Of a stretch of DNA of 64,000 bases, positions 36,995 through 46,676 are shown piece after piece. A program made the position numbers and the translations under genes. Within the stretch, counting starts at the first letter, position 1; the number at the start of each line of letters is the position of its first letter. The DNA comes from CAYPJE01 sp964410945 (GTDB lineage: Bacteria > Fidelibacterota > Marinisomatia > Marinisomatales > TCS56). Location: NCBI GenBank assembly GCA_964410945.1, contig CAYPJE010000008.1, forward strand, positions 28,291 to 92,290, read 5' to 3'. Under the pieces are notes generated by a model. The model searched no databases. It was not told the origin of the DNA and was given only the letters and a program-made list of their open reading frames with translations.

Positions 36995-38686
36995 GTGAAT
37001 TCACTCCTTTTGGCTGTTCTGGTATTTTCAGGCTATATACTGGCATATCACACCTATGGAAAATTTCTGTCAAAAAGGATATTCAAGATCGATCCGACTG
37101 CATCCTGTCCCAGTACGGATTTCGGAGACAGTGCCGATTATGTTGCCACCAATAAACACGTCCTGTTTGGCCATCATTTCACATCAATTGCCGGTCTGGG
37201 CCCGATTGTTGGCCCGGCCATTGCCATCATCTGGGGCTGGGTTCCGGCGGTCATCTGGGTCTTCCTGGGTTCCATCTTCATGGGTGCAATCCACGATTTC
37301 GGATCGCTGGTAATATCCCTGCGCAATCAGGGTCGCTCGATCGGTGACATATCATCAGGAATTATCAATCCACGCGTGAGGACATTATTCCTGATCATTA
37401 TCTTTTTCGAATTATGGATAATTATCGCCGTCTTTGCTTTGATCATTGCCCTGCTGTTTGATATGTATCCCCAGGCGGTTATCCCGGTCTGGTTTGAAAT
37501 TCCAATTGCTGTTTTCCTTGGTTATATGGTTTATAACAAAGGGCAAAACCACATTAAATGGGGTATTGTTGCTGTTATAATCATGTACCTGTCTGTCATT
37601 CTGGGAACAAAAGTGCCGGTTACATTACCAATCCTGTTTGGATTGAACCCACTGACGACCTGGATCATCCTGCTGCTAATCTATGCCTATATTGCCTCAA
37701 CCCTGCCCGTCCAACTGCTTTTACAGCCCCGTGATTATATCAATTCACATCAATTACTGATTGCAATGGTCCTGTTGATACTGGGGGTGATAGTAGCCCG
37801 TCCGGTAATGGCTGCACCAGCTGTGGCCTCGAATCCGGTGGGTGCACCACCGCTATTACCATTCTTGTTCGTAGTAATTGCCTGTGGCGCCATTTCCGGT
37901 TTCCACAGCCTGATCAGTTCCGGTACTTCATCGAAACAATGTTCGTCAGAAGCAGATTCCCGCTTTATTGGTTATGGCGGTATGCTGATGGAAGGCAGCC
38001 TCTCCACCCTGGTGATTATTGCCACAGGAGCCGGCCTGGGAATCGGGTTAATGACATCTGAAGGTAACTTTCTGACCGGTGCCAGCGCCTTTACCCATCA
38101 TTATGCCAGTTGGGCTGCTGCCAGCGGTCTGGCGGCCAAACTGCAGGCCTTCGTATCCGGTTCGGCCAATATGATCAGCAGTTATGGTATTCCAGAATCA
38201 ATAACAACTGCAATCATGGGGGTATTCATCGTCTCGTTTGCCGCCACCACCATGGATTCCGCTACCCGTATTCAACGCTATGTTGTAACTGAATTAGCCA
38301 CGGCATATAAAATTAAACGGCTGCAATCCAAACATCCGGCCACGGCCGTCGCAATAATCTCGGCCTTTCTGCTGGCCTTTTACAATGGCAGCGGCAAGGG
38401 AGCCCTCACCCTGTGGCCCCTGTTTGGTACCGTCAATCAACTACTGGCCGGACTGGCTTTACTGGTAATTACCATATATCTTATCCGCCGCAAATCGCCG
38501 GCCTGGTACACGGCTCTCCCAATGATCTTCATTATTCTGATGACCGGCTGGGCCATGCTGATCAATCTGAGAATTTATTTTATCGCCGGCAACTGGCCAC
38601 TGTTAGGGATTGGTTCTTTCCTGTTCCTGTTGGAAATCTGGATGATAATCGAAAGCATTAAAGTCTGGCGCAAACTCGATAAATAA
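36995..38686 (+). CDS. cstA: Carbon starvation protein CstA-type transporter
   Basis: A 563-residue polytopic transporter of the CstA family, with a GTG start. Conserved stretches include 'ADYVATNKHVLFGHHFTSIAGLGPIVGPA', 'GAIHDFGSLV', 'GFHSLISSGTSSKQ' and 'WPLFGTVNQLLAGLALL'. Studied members (CstA and BtsT of E. coli) import pyruvate or peptides. The gene is shorter than E. coli CstA (about 700 residues), as in many non-enteric homologues. A strong terminator follows. Confidence 0.95.
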   Translation: MNSLLLAVLVFSGYILAYHTYGKFLSKRIFKIDPTASCPSTDFGDSADYVATNKHVLFGHHFTSIAGLGPIVGPAIAIIWGWVPAVIWVFLGSIFMGAIHDFGSLVISLRNQGRSIGDISSGIINPRVRTLFLIIIFFELWIIIAVFALIIALLFDMYPQAVIPVWFEIPIAVFLGYMVYNKGQNHIKWGIVAVIIMYLSVILGTKVPVTLPILFGLNPLTTWIILLLIYAYIASTLPVQLLLQPRDYINSHQLLIAMVLLILGVIVARPVMAAPAVASNPVGAPPLLPFLFVVIACGAISGFHSLISSGTSSKQCSSEADSRFIGYGGMLMEGSLSTLVIIATGAGLGIGLMTSEGNFLTGASAFTHHYASWAAASGLAAKLQAFVSGSANMISSYGIPESITTAIMGVFIVSFAATTMDSATRIQRYVVTELATAYKIKRLQSKHPATAVAIISAFLLAFYNGSGKGALTLWPLFGTVNQLLAGLALLVITIYLIRRKSPAWYTALPMIFIILMTGWAMLINLRIYFIAGNWPLLGIGSFLFLLEIWMIIESIKVWRKLDK

Positions 38687-38690
38687 AAAA

Positions 38691-38715
38691 ACCCCGGCCA
38701 ATTGGTCGGGGTTTT
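38691..38715. terminator. Bidirectional terminator after cstA
   Basis: A 9-bp stem, ACCCCGGCC (38691-38699) with GGTCGGGGT (38704-38712), loop AATT, has a T run on the plus side and seven A on the left, which become T on the minus strand. It serves both cstA and the convergent glycosidase gene. Confidence 0.9.
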
Positions 38716-38734
38716 CATTATTTAAGTCAATCAA

Positions 38735-41185
38735 TTATTTTATCAGGATCATCTTTCGGGTCGCTATCTGGTTATCAACTTCCAAACTATACAGGTAAAT
38801 TCCTGAGGATACTGGTAGCCCCTGGTTATTATCACCGATCCAGCTAAAATTCTTTATACCGCTGTCTTGGATACCATTGACCAAGGTTTTCACCTCGCGC
38901 CCCAGCAGATCATAAATAGTAAGTCTGACATTGGCAGGATTGTTCAGTCTATACCCGATTACCGTAGTGGAATTAAACGGATTGGGCCAATTCTGGTACA
39001 ATTCGAACTGGTCCGGTATTTGAGTTCCATCAGGTTCTATCACTCCCAGAGGATCCGGATACACGGCGCGGAAATTATCAAAGTAGACCGTAGCCGTATT
39101 GGTATCATCTACAGCCGAATAATAACCTAAGCGCAATTGGATTGCCTTAATGGTAATGGGATAATGAAGAATGCCATTTTCAGTGATAGCTCCGAAGTCG
39201 GATAATGCCAATCCATAAGAAATAAAATTAGTATCAGGTGTAGTGATTGAAGCCTGAAATTCTTCGCCATCATTGTCTTCAATTACCACAACAACCATAT
39301 GGGTCTTCTGGGGATCAGGATTGGATTTGAAATCGAATAACAGTGAATCCGGTAAGCCGTATACCGGTATATCCTGATCAAGATAGATCCAGCTTCGTCC
39401 TGCGCTGGACCGAATGAACTGATAATCCAGTTGCAGGGAATAATTACCGAAAGTAACCGGAGTTGCAGCAGTTGTGAGGCTGGTATTGGCCTGATCGTAA
39501 AGTTCACCGGAAAGCACCCAGTCACCAGCGGTTTCCATGCTGTCAATGACTGCTGAGCCTTCACCTATCCGGACCTGTACTTCGGCCGTATCGGATTCCC
39601 CGAGGTATGTGGCCACAATCTTGCTGGTTCCTTCCTGTAATCCGTAGAATGTACCGGTGGAATCAAAATATCCCACCTCGGGATTCAGAACCTCCCAGGT
39701 ATATCTGGAACGCCCAATTTCCTGTATCAGGTTATCTTCGTCAATGGCGGTGGTCTGATATACAATCCCATGCCGGTTATCCGTCATCTGGCATTCCGGC
39801 TCAAGACTGACACTCTGGATGGTCTTCAGATAAAAATGAGCCGTATCGGTCAAACCCTGGTACTGGACAGTCAGATAACCACTGATGTTCTCGTCCACGG
39901 TCTGAAACCCGCCCTGGCTGTCTATGGTACCGTAGATCTGATCAATATTATACTGAATTTCGGCACTGTTGAGATCTACCGGATTAAAATTTTCATCCCA
40001 TCCGGTCACGGAAAGCGCCTGCCTGAACCCACGGAAAATCCTGAAATTATCAGGCCGGATCTGAATCGATGCCAGGGTCCCCTGGGGAGCACTGGAGATT
40101 ATCATCAAGCTGTTGGAAACCGCCCGTTCGGCGGTGTACAATGAATTCTCAACCTGACTGCCAATCACCATCGTGGTGGAGCCACCTCCGTCCAGGTTTA
40201 TAACGTGTTCCGCTCCCAGGTCGGCCATGAAATCAGCCTGTTCCCGGTAGGTCATACCGATACTGCCCATCTGGCGCCCATCAACCGTAGCCAGATAGAG
40301 GATTGTGCTGTCGGCATTTATACCGGCAAAGGTACGCGGGTGCCGATCGGTGTTGGTGCTGCCGGTATACAAACCATCTTCAAGTATTTTTCGGTTACCG
40401 CCCACCAGTTGATCTAACTTCGGTAATGCCGGAGTAAGGCCCAGGAATAGTTTTAAAGTATCACCGGCTGTCAGTCCCTGAAGAAAAGTATCCGAAGCTC
40501 CGTGACCGGATAAAATGGCCTTGTTGTCAGGGATTGACATGTTACCTACACCAATATTGACTGATTCCACCACGCAGCGGACCGTATCGTTGACGATCCA
40601 ATCGTCAACCGGTACTATCACCGCTTCGGTACCCCATTCATTGGTATTGGTGGTAGAACCATAATAGGAATTGTACAACACTAAATAGTCAGTCGATCGT
40701 GTTGCATTTATCGTACTGACAGAATTTGTTCCCGTTGATGCTGTGACACTTCCGAAGAAACTGGTCAACTCAATCATCGGCTGGTTGTATATATTGAAAC
40801 CCAGTGACCACCAACCGGATGATGTTTTCAGGATTTCACCGTTTGATATCTGTGTTCCGATGGGAGTACCGCTGCCGGTATCATAAAAATCAGCATTGGT
40901 ACCACAAACAACGCGATGGCCTTCAGAACTGGTTCGGGCGGCCATTGAGCTGGTTTTCTCATAAGCTGTCAGCCGATTGGCTGCTTTGACGGTTTCCAGC
41001 GCCAGATAGGGATTCTGAAGATCGATAATAAGTACATCCAGCAGCCACGGTTTTATCGGAGCACTGATTTTCTTATGTATAACACCCGGTCCTACCTGGG
41101 TTGTTGAGGTGGTAAAAAATTCTGTCTGCGCAAATAATGCGCCTATGATGACAAGTGCCGCACTGGCCTTTTGAGCTACTTTCAT
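38735..41185 (-). CDS. Phosphodiester glycosidase (NAGPA domain) with T9SS-type tail
   Basis: An 816-residue exported protein. The N-terminal ~350 residues match the NAGPA/phosphodiester glycosidase domain: 'CGTNADFYDTGSGTPIGTQISNG', 'FAGINADSTILYLATVDGR' and 'GAEHVINLDGGGSTTMV'. In mammals NAGPA removes GlcNAc from mannose-6-phosphate tags; bacterial homologues act on exopolysaccharide or teichoic-acid-like phosphodiesters. Two bacterial Ig-like domains (about 375-545) and a carbohydrate-binding-like beta sandwich (about 550-710) follow. The C-terminus is a sorting domain ('YQNWPNPFNSTTVI' to 'TRKMILIK'). Confidence 0.86.
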   Translation of the reverse strand: MKVAQKASAALVIIGALFAQTEFFTTSTTQVGPGVIHKKISAPIKPWLLDVLIIDLQNPYLALETVKAANRLTAYEKTSSMAARTSSEGHRVVCGTNADFYDTGSGTPIGTQISNGEILKTSSGWWSLGFNIYNQPMIELTSFFGSVTASTGTNSVSTINATRSTDYLVLYNSYYGSTTNTNEWGTEAVIVPVDDWIVNDTVRCVVESVNIGVGNMSIPDNKAILSGHGASDTFLQGLTAGDTLKLFLGLTPALPKLDQLVGGNRKILEDGLYTGSTNTDRHPRTFAGINADSTILYLATVDGRQMGSIGMTYREQADFMADLGAEHVINLDGGGSTTMVIGSQVENSLYTAERAVSNSLMIISSAPQGTLASIQIRPDNFRIFRGFRQALSVTGWDENFNPVDLNSAEIQYNIDQIYGTIDSQGGFQTVDENISGYLTVQYQGLTDTAHFYLKTIQSVSLEPECQMTDNRHGIVYQTTAIDEDNLIQEIGRSRYTWEVLNPEVGYFDSTGTFYGLQEGTSKIVATYLGESDTAEVQVRIGEGSAVIDSMETAGDWVLSGELYDQANTSLTTAATPVTFGNYSLQLDYQFIRSSAGRSWIYLDQDIPVYGLPDSLLFDFKSNPDPQKTHMVVVVIEDNDGEEFQASITTPDTNFISYGLALSDFGAITENGILHYPITIKAIQLRLGYYSAVDDTNTATVYFDNFRAVYPDPLGVIEPDGTQIPDQFELYQNWPNPFNSTTVIGYRLNNPANVRLTIYDLLGREVKTLVNGIQDSGIKNFSWIGDNNQGLPVSSGIYLYSLEVDNQIATRKMILIK

Positions 41186-41275
41186 CGATTGCCCCTGTGT
41201 GAATAGGAATTAATTTAAATGTTTGATGAGTGAAATTACGTATTACAATTCTGTGATCAAATCGATGAACCCAAA

Positions 41276-44200
41276 TTATTTCAACAATATCATTTTGTTT
41301 GTGCGGACATAATCAATTGCCCTCAATTGATAAAAATACACTCCGGCTCCGACCGATTTACCATCCATATTTTTTGCCTCCCAGATTACCGCATGTCGTC
41401 CTGGTGTTTGTCGCTCATTGACCAATTGTGAAATCTGTCTTCCCAATAAATCAAAAATGATAATCGACACGTCAGTCTCATATGGTAAATCATAACGGAT
41501 GATCGTATTGGGATTGAAGGGATTAGGGTAGTTTTGATATAAGGCAAACTTATCAGGAATCACCTGATTTTCTTCGACCCCGGTCGATGTGAATTCAGAC
41601 TCAAATGCCCCCATGTCAGGTGCATTACCTTTGTAGTCCTCAGGTGAAATATTTACTAAGGTATCACCATTCAGAACATAGAATGCCGTTCCAGCATCCA
41701 CACAGGGAGAATTATGCATCAGGGTGAAATCCATTGAATCTGGATTGACAAATTTCGGATCGACATCAATATTCCCATTACCATCTCTGCCGCCTTTGAT
41801 ATTGGAATACTCTATAATTGAGATATCACTATATGGTATACGAATCTCATCCACCGAATTTCCCCAGCTAATCGTATTCAATAGAATAAGCTCATTACCA
41901 TAATCACAGTAAATTGCTCCACCACTGGACAATGCGCTATTGCCAAAAATCGTATTGTTTACAATTAGCGCATCAGAGACACAAAATTGTAATGCCCCTC
42001 CCGTGATGGCGGAGTTTGAAGAAAATACTGTATTAATGCACTCGAATTGTGAATAATCAAAATATCCTGCACCTCCTACTTTTGCGGAATCATCCTTAAA
42101 AACAGTATTTCTAACACTAACGTCAGAATCGTGTGAGTATATCCCCCCACCATAATAAGAAACCATATTTCCTATTATCTGTAGGCTGTCTAGTAATACA
42201 GCTGTGGAATTATTAATATATAATCCACCCCCATTAGCAGATGTGTTATCTTCCAACATGATATTTTTTAAAATGAGAGAATCAACCTCCTCACAGAATA
42301 TGGCTCCACCATCCTCTGAGTTTCCATTTTTAATTGTCAGATCAGAAACAGTAACATTTTCCACATATAGACATTTGAATATATTTGATGTACTCTCGCC
42401 GTCAAGGACTGTACCTGATTTCCCACTCCCAACTAATGTAATATAACTTCTCGTTTTAACCGGAAATATTTCCCCCGATGAAGGACTAAATAATCCTTCG
42501 TCCAGATAAATAACATTCTTGTTATTTTTATCAACAACAATGTAATCCAATGCACGGGTGATTGTTTTTAATGGTTCATCCTTTGTCAAGCCATCATTGT
42601 TATCATCACCAGAAGGACTCACGTATACATCATTGTTCGCCTGTTCAACAGTATAATTCATAATATCAAAATCGTAGTTCCGGATTGGATAGGCATATTT
42701 ATCAAAAGGAAACTGAACGCTAAATGTATCGACAATTATTTTGTAAATAGTATCTGTATATCCTGAGGAAATATCATTGCCAACTGATTTAGCAATGTTG
42801 GAATGAAGATTACACAGTTCTGTAGTATCAAATTCTACATTTGAGGAATGTCCAAAATAAATTCCACCACCTTCATACTCTGCGTAATTACCTATTATAT
42901 TCGAATTACTAAGAAATATTGCTGTAGAAGAATATGCACTGATGGCCCCACCAGAAAATGCATTATTGCTTTTAATAATTGTACTATCGATAGTCAATTC
43001 TGAGAGGTAAACATGCACACCTCCCCCATAATAACCGGCATGATTATCCTCTAGTATTGCCTTCTCAATAACAAGACTTGAACTATTTCCACAATAAATA
43101 CCGCCACCACTATTTGCAATATTATTATGAATAATTGAATTTCCGATGATTATATCTGTTTGGTCCAAGTATAATCCACCACCCTGATCAGTGTAATGAT
43201 TATACCCGGCGATGTTGAAGCATAATTTTACGCTATCAATAATAATTTTTGAATTTTTCACATATATACCACCACCTTCTTCCAAAGATTTATTTCCAAT
43301 AATATCCACAGCGTTAATAATTACTTTACTGTCCCCTATGTAAATACCACCGCCATTTTCTGAACGTCCATTTTGGATAGTCAGGTCCTGCACAACAACA
43401 TTTGTATCTGAAGAACAGTAAATGACTCCCCTTGTGGTATCAGAATCAAGAATTGTTGTATTTCTAGAATTCCCTTTTATTTTTACATTGCTATATAAAT
43501 ATAGTGGATACCGCTCATTTGTCAGTGAAGGTGAATATGTACCAGCATCTAAGAATATGGTAATTGTATCTCCTTTCGGTACATGTAAATCCATAAGCGC
43601 CCGGGTTATTGTTTTAAATGGGGTTCCAGCACTTAATCCATCATTGATATCATCTCCATCAGGACTAATATATACATCGGTTTCGATTACTGGTCTGATT
43701 GCATTTAATACGTATACATTAAAATGATCTATAGGATAAAAGTAATATTTTGTTGGGATAATAATTGCGAGTGTATCTGCCCAAAGATCGGTGTTTATTT
43801 CAGGATCATCCAAATAAATACCCGTACCAATCTGTGCATCATTATCATAAATAACACAGGTCTGATTTGAATCAAATTCAACAGTAGTATTTTGCTTAAT
43901 ATACATACCCCCACCATAATACCCTGCAATATTGTTCTTTAACTTAAGATTTGATACTGAAATTGATGAATTATTGGTATAGAAGGGATGATCATCTCCG
44001 TATATCCCACCTCCACAATAAGTCGAGTAGTTATCTGTAATTGAAACACTGTCTAATACAATTTTTGAATTATATGTGTAAATACCACCCCCAAAAATCG
44101 CAGAGTTGTTTTTAATGGTAGTATTATAAATTTGCATTTCAGAATTGGAAATGTAAATACCACCTCCATTCTCTTCACAATTATATACACAACTATCATC

Positions 44201-46357
44201 TAAGGCATTACCATTTTTTATTGTTAAATCTCTAATTATCACATCATTATTATTAACGCAACTGAATACTGTACTACCATTTTCAGCATCTAAAATGGTA
44301 GTTGCTTGATCTTCCCCGAACAAATAAATACTTGACTTACATCTCAGCGGATAGGTTTCTCTATTGGTTGTCGGACTATAGATACCAGGAGCAATATGAA
44401 TTGTGTTTGCTTTGGCATCTATCGATGTAATTAGTTCCAATGCTTTTGTTATAGTCTGTAGTGCAGAATCAGGTTCTAAACCATTATAATTATCATTGCC
44501 ATTAGGACTGACATATACATCAGTATTTATGTATGATTCATACTTAATCTCAGCTGGTTGATTCGTCCATGTATAATATTTACTACTTCGTAGAGGGCCA
44601 ACAGGATTTAAATCTCCCGATGTATTATATGAACCATCTGAGGTAGACACTATATAATAGTAATATTGTAGCCCAAGAAAAGTATTAGTATCAATGTAAT
44701 TAGTGATTCCCGGACCACAAGAATAGATTTTTTTATAGGGCTCACTGTAATAGTCTGTTGAGCGATATATTTCATATCCTGAAAAATTTCCTTCAGATTC
44801 TGAAGGACTCAATATCCAGGAAAGCTCAATATTCTTATTTGAAGCCCAAACATTGAATTCTGGCGGAGGTAAGGGAGCAACTGGAATATTATAACTTGAT
44901 TGGTAGTTGCGGTATGCCCTCCCAATTGTCTTCATTATCGAATCACGGCCGGTAAATATCCAGGAATTCTTATATTCATCGGCACTGCCATCGGCATATG
45001 TGCCTGATAAAATCGTTCCATCTGGCATGGTGAAATCATAGGAAGTTGAGGGATTGTTATAGGCATTAAACCATTCACCACCAATATTAATACATTGTAC
45101 ACGACCCAAACCATTGATAGCTTCCACTTCCACGATCACAACACTGTCTCCATGTGGAATATCGAAGGGGCCATACCCTATCCAGAGGTTGGTACCCCCA
45201 CCATCGCGATGTATGGTATACGGATCGATAAAATGATCGGACATATATATCTCGTCCATTCGTTCGCTGTCACCCATTCCTGTTCCGAACGGTATACCGT
45301 CTAAAAAGTCCCACATTAATTTCATATTAGGGACAGAACTGATATTATTGGAACCGCCAGATGGATAGGTATCACCGGCATGCCAACCTAAAATAGCGGG
45401 TTGGGAAGCGTCATCGCTGGGATCATCTACACTGATTGGTACATGTAAAATTCCGGTACCGGCATGTTGCGGAGAGCACAGGCGGCCATCTTCATTCACA
45501 TCGGGGGCGCCTATTGTACTATATGAACTCGCCTCATTCTGCCCTAAATAACAAAACCCGGACCTAATCCAATTCTGAATTCCATCTGCCTCGGAAAAAG
45601 TCTGTCCTAAATGGCTGGCATATTCTTCCCCTCGTTTGGTTACCCAGGAATGTTTCCCCCAACGTTGGCTCCCATCTCCCATTGTATTGGCACCTTCCCG
45701 GCAGACCGAATACCTGGTACTCCATCCGATACGAACTCCGTTGAGATCATTGGTTAATTCGATTTCATCATCATAGTCAGTATTTCCGGTATTCTTCAAA
45801 ATAATTTCACGAATAAAATAATCATCGTGGTATTGCTGGCTTAAAACTGATATCCTGCGAGTATAGGTTAAGCCACAAAATGTATTAACAGTATTGATTA
45901 TAATTCTATCAGGTATCTGATTGGGAGCTACTGTATCAATATATTCATAGTCGGGATTTGTAACATCCTTACCATCCACAAATAATCGCGGTGGCAGGAA
46001 TTTTGCCGACTGACTTAACTCAACAGGATACAAGGTAATACCCGTGTTACCCGCAGAGACATATGTTCCCCAGTATTCCCAGTTTGTTCCACTGGAATCC
46101 ACCCAGTCTTTTATTGCCAGGAACGTACGCTTGATTACGGCATTGTCCTGATATTGTTGATCCGCCGGCCAGATCAAGCCCTCGTAATACGAGCCGGTCC
46201 AGGCCCGCTCTGCTCCATAGGCTGAGATATGACTCTGGAGATCCCCGACCTTGAAATAACGCTTTTCATTGTAGGCAACTTGTGGTATTAAATAATTATT
46301 TAAACATGCTATTATCAATAAATATTGAACAAAGTCTTTTATTTTGTATTGAAACAT
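41276..46357 (-). CDS. Giant secreted right-handed beta-helix protein, T9SS-type tail
   Basis: A 1693-residue surface protein. I place the start at ATG 46357 because AGGGGGG lies 6-12 bases upstream and a signal peptide follows ('FVQYLLIIACLNNYLIPQ'); a longer frame reaches 46459. Residues ~30-510 form a globular region of unknown family and ~515-600 an FN3 domain. Then come three tandem DUF1565-like modules starting near 609, 892 and 1239 ('DVYVSPNGNDNYNGL', 'DVYISPDGDDINDGL', 'DVYVSPSGDDNNDGL'). Each has parallel beta-helix rungs with repeated 'GGGIY' turns, as in chlamydial PMP proteins. The last ~90 residues are a sorting domain ending 'TNKMILLK'. Adhesion or polysaccharide binding is plausible. 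Confidence 0.85.
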   Translation of the reverse strand: MFQYKIKDFVQYLLIIACLNNYLIPQVAYNEKRYFKVGDLQSHISAYGAERAWTGSYYEGLIWPADQQYQDNAVIKRTFLAIKDWVDSSGTNWEYWGTYVSAGNTGITLYPVELSQSAKFLPPRLFVDGKDVTNPDYEYIDTVAPNQIPDRIIINTVNTFCGLTYTRRISVLSQQYHDDYFIREIILKNTGNTDYDDEIELTNDLNGVRIGWSTRYSVCREGANTMGDGSQRWGKHSWVTKRGEEYASHLGQTFSEADGIQNWIRSGFCYLGQNEASSYSTIGAPDVNEDGRLCSPQHAGTGILHVPISVDDPSDDASQPAILGWHAGDTYPSGGSNNISSVPNMKLMWDFLDGIPFGTGMGDSERMDEIYMSDHFIDPYTIHRDGGGTNLWIGYGPFDIPHGDSVVIVEVEAINGLGRVQCINIGGEWFNAYNNPSTSYDFTMPDGTILSGTYADGSADEYKNSWIFTGRDSIMKTIGRAYRNYQSSYNIPVAPLPPPEFNVWASNKNIELSWILSPSESEGNFSGYEIYRSTDYYSEPYKKIYSCGPGITNYIDTNTFLGLQYYYYIVSTSDGSYNTSGDLNPVGPLRSSKYYTWTNQPAEIKYESYINTDVYVSPNGNDNYNGLEPDSALQTITKALELITSIDAKANTIHIAPGIYSPTTNRETYPLRCKSSIYLFGEDQATTILDAENGSTVFSCVNNNDVIIRDLTIKNGNALDDSCVYNCEENGGGIYISNSEMQIYNTTIKNNSAIFGGGIYTYNSKIVLDSVSITDNYSTYCGGGIYGDDHPFYTNNSSISVSNLKLKNNIAGYYGGGMYIKQNTTVEFDSNQTCVIYDNDAQIGTGIYLDDPEINTDLWADTLAIIIPTKYYFYPIDHFNVYVLNAIRPVIETDVYISPDGDDINDGLSAGTPFKTITRALMDLHVPKGDTITIFLDAGTYSPSLTNERYPLYLYSNVKIKGNSRNTTILDSDTTRGVIYCSSDTNVVVQDLTIQNGRSENGGGIYIGDSKVIINAVDIIGNKSLEEGGGIYVKNSKIIIDSVKLCFNIAGYNHYTDQGGGLYLDQTDIIIGNSIIHNNIANSGGGIYCGNSSSLVIEKAILEDNHAGYYGGGVHVYLSELTIDSTIIKSNNAFSGGAISAYSSTAIFLSNSNIIGNYAEYEGGGIYFGHSSNVEFDTTELCNLHSNIAKSVGNDISSGYTDTIYKIIVDTFSVQFPFDKYAYPIRNYDFDIMNYTVEQANNDVYVSPSGDDNNDGLTKDEPLKTITRALDYIVVDKNNKNVIYLDEGLFSPSSGEIFPVKTRSYITLVGSGKSGTVLDGESTSNIFKCLYVENVTVSDLTIKNGNSEDGGAIFCEEVDSLILKNIMLEDNTSANGGGLYINNSTAVLLDSLQIIGNMVSYYGGGIYSHDSDVSVRNTVFKDDSAKVGGAGYFDYSQFECINTVFSSNSAITGGALQFCVSDALIVNNTIFGNSALSSGGAIYCDYGNELILLNTISWGNSVDEIRIPYSDISIIEYSNIKGGRDGNGNIDVDPKFVNPDSMDFTLMHNSPCVDAGTAFYVLNGDTLVNISPEDYKGNAPDMGAFESEFTSTGVEENQVIPDKFALYQNYPNPFNPNTIIRYDLPYETDVSIIIFDLLGRQISQLVNERQTPGRHAVIWEAKNMDGKSVGAGVYFYQLRAIDYVRTNKMILLK

Positions 46358-46676
46358 ACTAATCCCCCCTGTCTTATATCTTTCAACAGGACTATTTTTT
46401 TGTTTTAATATACTCATTAATAATGACATTGAAAAATTCATCTGTACAAAAAAATACATTTTTCACACAGCATACCTGAATTATTTACAGCAAGATAATT
46501 CGATCAGAATGATCCATTAATTATTTGTATTAATAATTAATGCGGTTATCAGATAAATGAACCAATCCTCAGTTCGACTAGATATTAAATTTCTCATTAC
46601 TATTAAATGGTTCTATCGTTACTCCCAATCGTATATTTCAATATAATATAAATATCCAATTGAACGGAGGGTCCAT

